Positions 1-6,236 of a DNA stretch of 14,747 nucleotides are shown in pieces. The translations under genes and the position numbers were made by a program. This DNA is from Prevotella sp. UBA2725 (GTDB lineage Bacteria > Bacteroidota > Bacteroidia > Bacteroidales > Bacteroidaceae). How positions within the stretch are numbered: position 1 is the first letter of the stretch; each line of letters opens with the position of its first letter. The notes beneath the pieces were generated by a model that saw only the letters and a program-made list of their open reading frames with translations, had not been told where the DNA came from and ran no database searches. The stretch lies in contig DEKJ01000036.1 in assembly GCA_002353825.1 (NCBI GenBank), positions 76,311 through 91,057 on the forward strand, given 5' to 3'.

Positions 1-15
1 GAAGTTTAGTGGACA

Positions 16-159
16 CTAGTGATCCTGGTTATAAAGAAGAATGACACGACCCTCCAGAACCATATCAAGCAATAAAGCCGTGGGAGAGTCTTTTCTACTC
101 GTCAACAATGCAGAAACGAGAATATTCGTATCGTATACTGCATAGTAAGTTTTCTTCAT
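16..159 (-). pseudogene. Truncated PIN-domain toxin (N-terminal third only)
   Basis: Reading from the ATG at 159 gives 47 residues and then TAG at 18-16. The start, MKKTYYAVYDTNILVSALL, is the first strand and first catalytic Asp (D10) of a PIN-domain RNase of the COG1569/PF13470 kind. Family members run to about 130-140 aa, so the later acidic metal-binding residues are missing and this product should not be an active nuclease. The start codon overlaps the stop of the upstream small gene as ATGA, the usual antitoxin-toxin coupling. Homology is lost after about residue 45 (LLYNQ), which suggests that foreign DNA, possibly an insertion-sequence end, joins at about position 15-25. A point mutation or a chimeric contig end are alternatives. 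The PIN identity is fairly sure; the cause of truncation is not. Confidence 0.7.
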
Positions 160-431
160 TCTGCCTTTCTTTCTAATCTGGACAGACGAATTTCTTCATC
201 AATGTCGTCCATTGATAACTCAGAATTACCATTTTGCATACTCTGCCGTCTCATTTCCGCAATAGCCTTTCGTGCATCGTCCAACACAATCTGGCGATGA
301 TCCGTCTTGAACTTAAGCAAAATTGATTCGACCTGTTTCTGAAGCCAAGAAGTAAATGCCTTCTCATTGGGAAAAGAAGGCTTGACCTCATTGATCAATT
401 GATCATTTAAAATGATATTATATGAGCACAT
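156..431 (-). CDS. Putative antitoxin of a PIN-domain toxin-antitoxin pair
   Basis: This 91-aa protein begins MCSYNIILNDQLINEV. I chose the ATG at 431 because a strong GGAGGA Shine-Dalgarno lies 5-6 nt upstream; an in-frame upstream extension to 473 would start inside the promoter. The N-terminal part looks like a short strand-helix DNA-binding module. The C-terminal half is charged and helical (residues about 50-91, rich in E, R and D), typical of the toxin-wrapping tail of an antitoxin. Its stop overlaps the start of the PIN gene (ATGA), so the two were one operon. I do not recognise a named family and infer the role from the partner and layout. If the toxin is dead, this is a solitary antitoxin. 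Confidence 0.65.
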   Translation of the reverse strand: MCSYNIILNDQLINEVKPSFPNEKAFTSWLQKQVESILLKFKTDHRQIVLDDARKAIAEMRRQSMQNGNSELSMDDIDEEIRLSRLERKAE

Positions 432-460
432 AACATCCTCCTTTTTATTTGATTTCTTTG

Positions 461-492
461 CAAAAATAAGCATATTTCACTTTATTGCCAAA
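461..492 (-). promoter_or_regulatory. Bacteroidetes-type promoter of the toxin-antitoxin operon
   Basis: On the minus strand TTTG (492-489) is followed after 20 bp by TATTTTTG (468-461). This fits the Bacteroidetes primary sigma consensus TTTG-N19-21-TAnnTTTG. It lies about 30 bp upstream of the chosen antitoxin start at 431 and supports that start over the longer ORF. Confidence 0.7.
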
Positions 493-530
493 TTTCAAAG
501 CCATATTTTCGAATCTCACAATAGATCTCC

Positions 531-558
531 AGCCACAGATTTCTCTGATTTCACAGAA
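531..558. repeat. Dispersed repeat A, copy 1
   Basis: This is a copy of a roughly 28-bp element of the form ACCACAGATTTCTCTGATTT followed by CACAGAA. Related copies lie at 1931-1957 and 4491-4518, always 20-70 bp left of a GACAA/TTGTC box array. It lies in the 256-bp gap between the antitoxin and the ATPase gene. Confidence 0.7.
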
Positions 559-578
559 CGATGGGAGTTAGGAGATTT

Positions 579-665
579 TTGTCTCTCATTGTCGAGATTT
601 GTCTTAGATTGTCTTCTTAAAATATCTCTTAACGACAAATTTGGACAATAGACAATACTCGACAA
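579..665. repeat. Phased TTGTC/GACAA box array, copy B1
   Basis: TTGTC boxes start at 579, 589, 599 and 609, exactly 10 bp apart. GACAA boxes follow at 634, 644, 651 and 661. The four-box blocks are inverted relative to each other. Homologous arrays lie at 1979-2055, 2539-2762 and 4586-4675. The array sits downstream of the ATPase gene and upstream of the antitoxin promoter. No coding potential is evident. Confidence 0.8.
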
Positions 666-687
666 TATTATTTTTATTGATGTTGTC

Positions 688-1827
688 TTAGTTGTTTGGC
701 GCGCCGGCACCTTCCATCCACCGTGCCAGGAATGGGTCGTACACAGAATATTCACCGTTATCTACCGTAACGAGATCCTTGTCCATCAATCCACGCAAAG
801 CGGCATTCACTACGCTCGCCGTTTGCAGATGATACTTCCGAATGAACTTACTGCCTGTCACGCCTTTTGCCTTACCCTCTGCAGCAATGGCCCGGAAAAC
901 TTCACGTTGCTTCTCCGGAAGACTCTCAAGCAATGTTGCATAGTTGTCATCGAACAAGTCAAGAATGTATTGCAAAGCCTTATCGACCATGTCAATGGTA
1001 CAATGACCATTGGCCGGCGTCAGGAAGAACAGAACGTTCATCATCCGCTGCACGCTGGCTGTGATCCCGTCAAACTTGCGGTAGACATTCTCAACAACGG
1101 CTGGATCTACAGTTTTGCCATATTCTTCGAAACAGCCAACAGCAAACTCTGTATAACTCTCTATAGATATTCTCTTCAGCCCCATAGGTATAACCGACTG
1201 ATAGAAAGGTCTTGCCGGAGAAGTGAACATCTCGGTCATCAGATGCCGCTTACTTCCTGCAAAGATAAAAGTGGCATTCGGACAACGTTGTATGTAAGTT
1301 CGAAGCAATGCTTCCGCACTCTTCTCGTCCTTATATTTTATTATCTGCTGAAATTCATCAATGGCAACTATACAAGGTCGGTCAGCATTCTGAAGATACT
1401 GAAATATCTCATCCAACGTCACCAAAGGGTTATGGATATCCCCCAAACCCAGGCTCCAACTGGGATTGTTATTGATATCATAGCTCAGTTCCGCCTGCAG
1501 AGACTTTAACACGCTCACAAACTTCTCCCAAATCTTCCTACCTAATGGCTTCAATGTCTCGAGGATAGCCATGCCAAAGACATTGACAAAATCGCGAAGA
1601 GAAGTCGTGGCATAGATGTCAATATGAAAGGCATAATAATGGTCAGATATCTCACGTTGACTGAAGCAATGCGTGATAAGATCAGTCTTACCTATTCTTC
1701 GGGGAGAGATCAGAGCAATATTATTGCCGTTGGTGACCAACTGCAAGATATCATGCGTTTCCTTCACGCGGTCGCAGAAATATTCCGGCCCCGCATAGCC
1801 TTTAGTTACAAATGGATTCTCAATCAT
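688..1827 (-). CDS. PF01637-type AAA ATPase with C-terminal winged-helix-like region
   Basis: This is a 379-aa P-loop ATPase of the archaeal-ATPase/ATPase_2 type, common in Bacteroidetes and of unknown cellular role. It has the family N-terminus NPFVTKGYAGPEYFCDR, a Walker A at residues 41-49 (SPRRIGKTD), a Walker B at 152-158 (CIVAIDE) followed by FQQI, and a sensor-1-like strand FIFAGS at 187-192. The C-terminal 80 residues look like a winged helix and end in the characteristic YDPFLARWM. Length is normal for the family. The start at 1827 has no clear Shine-Dalgarno but lies just after a TAACTTTG -7 box. Three tandem palindromes sit across the expected upstream promoter element, so repression or autoregulation is plausible. 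It is a stand-alone unit, separated from its neighbours by box arrays. Confidence 0.85.
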   Translation of the reverse strand: MIENPFVTKGYAGPEYFCDRVKETHDILQLVTNGNNIALISPRRIGKTDLITHCFSQREISDHYYAFHIDIYATTSLRDFVNVFGMAILETLKPLGRKIWEKFVSVLKSLQAELSYDINNNPSWSLGLGDIHNPLVTLDEIFQYLQNADRPCIVAIDEFQQIIKYKDEKSAEALLRTYIQRCPNATFIFAGSKRHLMTEMFTSPARPFYQSVIPMGLKRISIESYTEFAVGCFEEYGKTVDPAVVENVYRKFDGITASVQRMMNVLFFLTPANGHCTIDMVDKALQYILDLFDDNYATLLESLPEKQREVFRAIAAEGKAKGVTGSKFIRKYHLQTASVVNAALRGLMDKDLVTVDNGEYSVYDPFLARWMEGAGAPNN

Positions 1828-1834
1828 ATTTCTG

Positions 1835-1842
1835 CAAAGTTA
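1835..1842 (-). promoter_or_regulatory. -7 promoter box of the ATPase gene
   Basis: The minus strand reads TAACTTTG, matching TAnnTTTG, 8 bp upstream of the ATG at 1827. No TTTG is found at the expected -33 position (about 1862-1866), which is instead occupied by the palindrome array. That suggests a weak or regulated promoter with a very short leader. Confidence 0.55.
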
Positions 1843-1850
1843 CAACTTTT

Positions 1851-1895
1851 ATCCTAAACAGGATAATCCTAAATAGGATAATCCTAAATAGGATA
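1851..1895. promoter_or_regulatory. Three tandem 15-bp palindromes, operator-like
   Basis: Three head-to-tail 15-bp units lie at 1851-1865, 1866-1880 and 1881-1895. The second and third are identical (ATCCTAAATAGGATA); the first differs at one base. Each unit is a near-perfect palindrome (ATCCTA-AA-TAGGAT). They begin 9 bp upstream of the ATPase -7 box and cover the -33 region, the position expected for a repressor or autoregulator site. The binding protein is unknown. Confidence 0.65.
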
Positions 1896-1930
1896 AAAAC
1901 AGTTTAAAGTTAAGAGATAGGAGTTTTCCC

Positions 1931-1957
1931 AACCACAGATCTCAACGATTTCACAGT
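1931..1957. repeat. Dispersed repeat A, copy 2
   Basis: AACCACAGATCTCAACGATT followed by TCACAGT is a diverged copy of the element at 531-558 and 4491-4518. It again lies just left of a box array, here B2. Confidence 0.65.
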
Positions 1958-1978
1958 ATCCTTTAAATATCTCTTAAC

Positions 1979-2055
1979 GACAAATTTGGACAATAGACGA
2001 CAATATTTGACAATATGTTTTTGTCTTTCATTGTCGTGAATTGTTTTAGATTGTT
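1979..2055. repeat. Phased GACAA/TTGTC box array, copy B2
   Basis: GACAA boxes start at 1979, 1989, 1999 and 2009. Four inverted boxes, TTGTC or TTGTT, start at 2021, 2031, 2041 and 2051. All are exactly 10 bp apart within each block. The sequence is nearly identical to 2539-2615. It occupies the gap between the GxxExxY stop (2061) and the ATPase promoter. Confidence 0.85.
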
Positions 2056-2060
2056 TTCTT

Positions 2061-2501
2061 CTATACTCTTATTGTTGACTTGATGACTTCACCGTACACA
2101 TTCACGATATCCATATTTCTGATATCATAGAAGTATCGTTCCAGCTCTATTTCTTTTGGGGTGAAATTGACAAGTATCCCGGCGATAGCCTTTTTAATGC
2201 GCATGTAGTTGAATAGTTGTGCTCTATGTTCTGCCGATAGAGCTTCCACTCCCTTGCATTCTACTACAATATCGTCTTTACAAAGAAAATCCATCTTATA
2301 GTATTTCTTCATTGGCTTACCATGGAATGTTGGTCTTAACAAAGCTTCTCGTATAAATGGAATTCCAAGCTCTGTTAATTCTATCTCGAAGCCCTCCTTA
2401 TACAAATCCTCAGAAAGGCCTGGACCAAGTTCTGAATGAACCTCCCACAATGCTCCTACAACATCGTAAATATGTCTTTTAGGACGAGTTGTGTCAAACA
2501 T
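2061..2501 (-). CDS. GxxExxY protein, PD-(D/E)XK nuclease-like
   Basis: This 146-aa protein belongs to the GxxExxY family. The defining motif is visible as G28-x2-E31-x2-Y34 within ELGPGLSEDLYKEG. It is followed by a PD-(D/E)XK-type core: D71 in KMDFL and E81-C-K83 in VVECK, then the family QLFNYM segment (95-100). The family is small, usually about 120-145 aa, conserved in Bacteroidetes and of unknown biological role; nuclease activity is inferred from the fold. I chose the ATG at 2501 because the family homology begins there. The in-frame extension up to 2624 reads straight through repeat array B3 and is probably not translated. No clear ribosome site or promoter was seen, and the gene is flanked by box arrays on both sides. 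Confidence 0.85.
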   Translation of the reverse strand: MFDTTRPKRHIYDVVGALWEVHSELGPGLSEDLYKEGFEIELTELGIPFIREALLRPTFHGKPMKKYYKMDFLCKDDIVVECKGVEALSAEHRAQLFNYMRIKKAIAGILVNFTPKEIELERYFYDIRNMDIVNVYGEVIKSTIRV

Positions 2502-2538
2502 ATACAATAACTTATAAGTAAAGCAAGCTAACCTTAAC

Positions 2539-2762
2539 GACAACCTCGGACAATAGACGACAATATTTGACAATATGTTTTTGTCTTTCATTGTCGTGAA
2601 TTGTTTTACATTGTCTTCAAACATCTATTTGTCTCTCATTGTCGAGAATTGTCTTAGATTGTCTTCAAACCACCTATTTGTCTCTCATTGTCGAGAATTG
2701 TCTTAGATTGTCTTCGTAAAATTTAACGACAAATTTCGACAATAAGCGACAATACTTGACAA
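2539..2762. repeat. Phased box array, expanded copy B3
   Basis: This is the longest array, five blocks of four boxes. GACAA lies at 2539, 2549, 2559 and 2569. Three TTGTC-type blocks follow (2581-2611, 2629-2659 and 2678-2708). A final GACAA block lies at 2728, 2738, 2748 and 2758. Spacing within each block is exactly 10 bp. The second and third TTGTC blocks are a tandem duplication of about 49 bp. A TTGT-rich tail runs on to about 2815. The array fills the left half of the 506-bp gap between the GxxExxY start and the VapE stop; the right half holds a hairpin and an inverted repeat. Confidence 0.85.
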
Positions 2763-2825
2763 TATTTTTGTTTTTGTTGTCTGAGTTGTCGGAGAACTAC
2801 CATACTTTTGTTGTTTAACCTAAAC

Positions 2826-2878
2826 CGCATGCTGATTTCACTGCAATCGCACATTGATTGCAGTGAAATCGCGATGCG
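2826..2878. repeat. Long perfect hairpin
   Basis: GATTTCACTGCAATC (2834-2848) and its exact reverse complement (2856-2870) enclose a 7-nt loop. Outside a 3-nt mismatch on each side the pairing resumes with CGCAT (2826-2830) and ATGCG (2874-2878). It lies about 130 bp past the VapE stop. Neither side carries a T-run, so a simple intrinsic terminator is unlikely. A protein-binding or recombination site is possible. Confidence 0.75.
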
Positions 2879-2959
2879 ATAAAAGTTGAATGTTCTTTCC
2901 TACCACCTACACCTTTTTCTTTATAGTCATCTGATTATCAGTGTTTTTAATCCAAAAAT

Positions 2960-3002
2960 CACCTACACCCTGCCTACACCTGCCTACACCCCACCTACAC
3001 CC
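2960..3002. repeat. 43-bp inverted repeat, left of VapE
   Basis: This copy is built of CCTACACC subunits spaced about 10-11 bp. It matches the reverse complement of 4406-4448 apart from a shifted single base and one or two substitutions. It ends 5 bp beyond the VapE stop codon at 3008. A lone related subunit (ACCACCTACACC) lies at 2902-2913. Confidence 0.85.
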
Positions 3003-3007
3003 TTCTT

Positions 3008-4258
3008 TCACGCAGCCTGTCCGCTACGTATCACGGCATAGTAAGCCGCACCATGCTTAGTACGTTTCCACTGGTAACCCTGTGCCCTAAGCGCGACACC
3101 GAGGTTGACGTTGTTGCGTGGTGAGCAAGTCAACTGTGGATAGCGGCTGTAGACCTCCATCATCATGTCGGAGACTTGCAAGGCCGGGACGGCCTCACCC
3201 TTACGGGGCTTGCGAAAGCATTGTAGAGCCATGGTGGTAAAGTCAAAGTTCTGCTGATAGGGTTCATTGGCTTGCTGCATAAGGATTGTCTCCTCACGAG
3301 TGAAGTAGCACCGCTTGCCATCTTTCAACTCGGCATATATCTGTGCATACAACTGCTCGTAGTCAATGTCCTGGCTGTTGTCAATGATCTGACGAGCAGG
3401 AATCTCTACGCAGAGGTAACGACGTGAACCCGTCGGATCCTTGAGCGGATGACGACTGTTGGTCGTTGCCACAAAGGACGCGTATCGGTGCTGGTCGGTC
3501 TGGACGCTGGCATAGATGCGACGGCCGTTGACCGTAGTCTTCGAGATAGTGTGCTTGAGCTCTGCCTGCTGAGAGTCCTTGACCTGGTCGAACTCGTCAA
3601 TGTTAACGAGAAGGTTGCGGGCAAGTGCCATCTCCTTATCAAACTTATTGGCGAGATTCAGGTGGTCAAGATAATACTCACGGAGGGACTTGGGGATAAG
3701 GCGCTGACAGAATGTCGACTTACCGCAGCCCTGAGCTCCGATGAGAAGGAGCACGACGTCGTTGCCAAACTCGCTATCCATCTTCATCCAGTGAGCGACC
3801 ATGGAACGAAGCCACGTGCGGATCCACTCCTGCTGATAACCGTTGAGTCCGGGGATACAACCAATGAGTTGTCCGACATGGTCTTTTCCATCCCACTGCG
3901 GCAACTTGTTGATGTAGTCGGCGACAGGGTCGAAAGTCGGGGTGTGGTCGGAGTGAACGAAGGTCTCAGCGCTCTTGGCAACAGACTTCACATCGGGCAG
4001 TGCCATCTGCATGTCCCAAATGATCGTGTTCCAACGCTCGGAAGTGAGAGGCAAAAAAGGAGATGTCTCCTCCGTTTTTTCACCCTGAGGGTTAGTGAGC
4101 TTGGCAACCTCGTACTTACCACTGAGAACATTGTTGCGGAAGAGGTAGTGCTGAGAGAGGTACTCCTCAATCTGAAGGAGATCATCGTTAACCGCCGAAG
4201 CAACTGTTGGTTGAGGGGTCGCTACATTAGGCACAGTAGAATTGTTTTTTTCTTGCAT
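3008..4258 (-). CDS. VapE-family P-loop ATPase with DUF3874-like C-terminus
   Basis: This 416-aa protein belongs to the virulence-associated protein E family (PF05272), helicase-like ATPases related to replication proteins of phages, satellites and integrated elements. Visible motifs are Walker A GAQGCGKST (174-182), Walker B LLVNIDEFD (216-224), sensor FVATTN (262-267) and the arginine-bearing GSRRYL (277-282). The segment DFTTMALQCF onward (VSDMMMEVYSRY...LGVALRAQGY) resembles DUF3874. There is no N-terminal primase domain, so it is the short Bacteroidetes form. I chose the ATG at 4258 because a promoter -7 box at 4302-4295 places the transcript start just upstream; the in-frame TTG at 4297 overlaps that box. 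The gene lies inside a 43-bp inverted repeat pair. Its function beside the polysaccharide locus is unknown. Confidence 0.88.
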   Translation of the reverse strand: MQEKNNSTVPNVATPQPTVASAVNDDLLQIEEYLSQHYLFRNNVLSGKYEVAKLTNPQGEKTEETSPFLPLTSERWNTIIWDMQMALPDVKSVAKSAETFVHSDHTPTFDPVADYINKLPQWDGKDHVGQLIGCIPGLNGYQQEWIRTWLRSMVAHWMKMDSEFGNDVVLLLIGAQGCGKSTFCQRLIPKSLREYYLDHLNLANKFDKEMALARNLLVNIDEFDQVKDSQQAELKHTISKTTVNGRRIYASVQTDQHRYASFVATTNSRHPLKDPTGSRRYLCVEIPARQIIDNSQDIDYEQLYAQIYAELKDGKRCYFTREETILMQQANEPYQQNFDFTTMALQCFRKPRKGEAVPALQVSDMMMEVYSRYPQLTCSPRNNVNLGVALRAQGYQWKRTKHGAAYYAVIRSGQAA

Positions 4259-4294
4259 AGTAATAGAATTTAGGATTAATGAAGTTTTCGGGTG

Positions 4295-4325
4295 CAAAGA
4301 TAGTAAATATTTCCACTACTTGCAA
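4295..4325 (-). promoter_or_regulatory. Promoter of the VapE gene
   Basis: On the minus strand TTG (4325-4323) is followed after 20 bp by TATCTTTG (4302-4295), matching the Bacteroidetes consensus. The box lies about 37 bp upstream of the chosen ATG at 4258. It shows that VapE is transcribed on its own, separate from the polysaccharide operon. Confidence 0.7.
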
Positions 4326-4405
4326 GGATAAGCCCTCACAAAGTCTAAACTTTCTATTTAACTTACTGATTATCAACTCTGTGCAATATCGTAGCACATT
4401 CTCTC

Positions 4406-4448
4406 GGTGTAGGTGGGTTGTAGGCAGGGTGTAGGCAGGGTGTAGGTG
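4406..4448. repeat. 43-bp inverted repeat, right of VapE
   Basis: Repeated GTGTAGG subunits form a sequence almost exactly inverse to 2960-3002. It lies about 80 bp upstream of the VapE promoter. Together the pair brackets a 1.49-kb unit holding only VapE and its promoter. The subunits, spaced about one helical turn, resemble iterons. Confidence 0.85.
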
Positions 4449-4490
4449 GTAAGAAAAACTAATATTGACCGTACATTCAGTTGCTTCCAT

Positions 4491-4547
4491 AACCACAGAT
4501 TTCTCCGATTTCACAGAATAATCCTCAAAATCCTTTAATCTGTGGTT
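4491..4547. repeat. Dispersed repeat A, copy 3, with inverted partner
   Basis: AACCACAGATT (4491-4501) is followed by the rest of repeat A to 4518 and by its exact inverse AATCTGTGGTT at 4537-4547, so this copy can fold into a hairpin. It lies just left of array B4 in the 497-bp gap between VapE and the last glycosyltransferase. The rest of that gap holds the VapE promoter and the right inverted repeat. Confidence 0.7.
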
Positions 4548-4585
4548 AAAAATAACACCCCACACAACTTTTACTACACATCTTT

Positions 4586-4675
4586 TTATCTCTCATTTTC
4601 GAGATTTGTATCAGATTGTCTTCATAAATTATCTCCTAACGACAACCTCGGACAATAGACGACAATATTTGACAA
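4586..4675. repeat. Phased box array, copy B4
   Basis: A decayed TTGTC block (starts 4586, 4596, 4606, 4616; only the last box is intact) is followed by four GACAA boxes at 4641, 4651, 4661 and 4671, exactly 10 bp apart. A TTGT-rich tail runs to about 4745 and shares TTGGAGAACTA-like sequence with the tail of B3. It marks the border between the accessory zone and the polysaccharide operon. Confidence 0.8.
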
Positions 4676-4755
4676 TATGTTTTTAATGTTGTCCTCGTTG
4701 TTTATGTTGTCCCTGTTGTTGGAGAACTATCTTGTTTTTGTTGTCTTCGATTGCG

Positions 4756-5714
4756 TTAGCGTAGCGAGCTAAGCCTATAGTTGATAAAACGGCGGAGCAG
4801 TTCGCCAAAGCCAGTTACTTTCAGCAATAGCTTGCATCGGCTCTTCAACACGACCCGTTCTTTCATGCTCAGTTTATACCCACACGCCTTAGCCTCATCT
4901 CTAAGAGTCCTCATATATGGCTGATCTTTATCGGCTACAGATCCCGAATTGGAGTAAGCAATAGGAAAGAGTCCATTGAGTTTCAGACCAACAATCTGCG
5001 GAAGGTAATGCGGCAGGACATCCTTGGGGATCGAAGCAGTCAAGGCACGATAAAAAGCTTCCTCATGCCGGATAGAACTCTTCTTGGTGTGCGACACACT
5101 CGCCGTGTTTCGACGGAAATGATAGATGCAACGGTACACGAAATGAGGAGGCAACTGGGTCTTGAAGATCAATCGGATATTCATGATCATATCTTCCTCA
5201 CCATCAATCTCACGCGGGAAGTCAAAGATATCGGGAGTCATCAGACTCCTTCGGTAAAGTTTGGCCCAAGGCATCGGCGGTATGCCTTTCCCGGAGATCT
5301 GCGCACGTCGACAGTCGTCTATTGTAGCATCTGGCGCCATGCGTTGCTCGGGTAACACCGTAAAACCTACAACAATGTCCGTACCCTCACGAAGCGCATA
5401 GAGCTGCTCCAAGGCATCAGGTTCCATCGTGTCGTCATCATCAGAGAACGTCACCCAAGGAGCCTTTGCAAGAGTCACCCCCCCATCCTCGTCTTGTTGA
5501 TTCCTTCATTCTCCTTATGAATCACTCGTATACGAGCATCCCGCTGAGCATATTCATCACATATCTCTCCGCTTTTGTCAGGACTACCATCATCTAACAA
5601 GATCAGTTCGAAATCCTTGAATGTCTGGGCAAGAATACTGTCCAAACATGCTGCTAAATATTTCTCGCCCTTATATACCGGAACGATAACAGATATCTTA
5701 GGTTGTGTTTCCAT
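4756..5714 (-). pseudogene. GT2 glycosyltransferase, frameshifted at a G7 tract (phase OFF)
   Basis: This would transfer a sugar from a nucleotide donor to the growing polysaccharide unit at the inner membrane. The first frame (ATG 5714, 79 aa) has the GT-A start ISVIVPVYKGEKYLAACLDS and LLDDGSPDKS, then reads ATG GGG GGG TGA. The second frame carries the rest from GTG 5478: VTLAKAPWVTFSDDDD with the acidic metal-binding cluster, then about 220 more residues. One extra G (8) would give an unbroken 319-aa GT2 reading TRMGGVTLAKAP, which aligns exactly with the usual ARNxGLxxAxG segment. The gene is otherwise intact, so I read it as a phase-variable gene caught OFF rather than a decayed one; an assembly error in the run is the alternative. 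It is last in the operon, 5 nt after the DUF2335 gene, with AGGA before the ATG. Confidence 0.85.
5478..5484 (-). repeat. Poly-G tract 1 (G7), slippage site in the last GT2
   Basis: Seven Gs on the coding strand are followed at once by TGA in frame. Eight Gs restore the glycosyltransferase frame; minus two (5 Gs) would also do so. Confidence 0.9.
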
Positions 5715-5719
5715 AAATC

Positions 5720-6223
5720 CTACTTATTTTCCTTCTCTGACCCCTTTGATGATTTAAATGGTAGTTTTCTAAGCACAAAAATAGCGGCAACGGAAATCAG
5801 CGTCATAGAGAAAATTATTCGTGCGATAATCTCATAACCTTTTAGAGCCAAATCATAAGCTATCAGACATAAGAATATCACCAATCCTGCGCCAATAATC
5901 AACCCCACCCAATTCTGAAGAATTTGGTTGGTAATGATCTTCTTCTCACACGACTGCTTATGAGCTTGTTCCTTCTCTACCAACTCAAGGAACCGTTCAG
6001 GAGAATTGGGTATAACATCTTGATACTCCCTGAGAATAGAAGGAGGGGGAAGAGGACCTGCAAAAGTAGTCAAATGCTGGCTATAGATTATTTGACTTAA
6101 TCTAACTTGCTCCTCCTTAGGAAGATCTTTGAGGATTTCCTTAAGATCCTCTGGGAATTGAGATGAAGTTTTGTCTTCTTGATGTTGACTATCAAGATGC
6201 TGTGAAGTCTTTTCTTCCTTCAT
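5720..6223 (-). CDS. DUF2335 family membrane protein
   Basis: This 167-aa protein has a charged cytosolic N-terminus. The DUF2335 (COG5346) signature GPLPPPSILREYQDVIP lies at residues 56-72, followed by PERFLELVEKEQAHK. Two hydrophobic segments follow at about 105-124 and 132-152, with a basic tail. The family is an inner-membrane protein of unknown function found sporadically in many bacteria. It lies 13 nt downstream of a small gene with its own promoter, and the pair interrupts the polysaccharide operon. It is not an obvious polysaccharide enzyme, so I regard it as an inserted accessory module. No clear Shine-Dalgarno is seen before the ATG at 6223. Confidence 0.8.
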   Translation of the reverse strand: MKEEKTSQHLDSQHQEDKTSSQFPEDLKEILKDLPKEEQVRLSQIIYSQHLTTFAGPLPPPSILREYQDVIPNSPERFLELVEKEQAHKQSCEKKIITNQILQNWVGLIIGAGLVIFLCLIAYDLALKGYEIIARIIFSMTLISVAAIFVLRKLPFKSSKGSEKENK

Positions 6224-6236
6224 TTTTTAGATCGTA

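Noticed and set aside
823..1509. 228-codon plus-strand open frame
   Set aside because: It is antisense to the PF01637-type ATPase and has no recognisable domain or start signals.
2539..2762. CRISPR-like regularly spaced repeats
   Set aside because: Repeat units are 5-bp boxes at 10-bp pitch, with no 25-40-bp repeats, no unique spacers of uniform length and no cas genes.
3449..4273. 274-codon plus-strand open frame
   Set aside because: It lies entirely antisense to the VapE gene, which has clear Walker motifs and a promoter; the translation resembles no family.
4756..5714. Simple decayed pseudogene as the explanation for the split GT2
   Set aside because: The only lesion is the one-base shortfall in a 7-G run, with four comparable runs in the same operon; a reversible switch explains this better.
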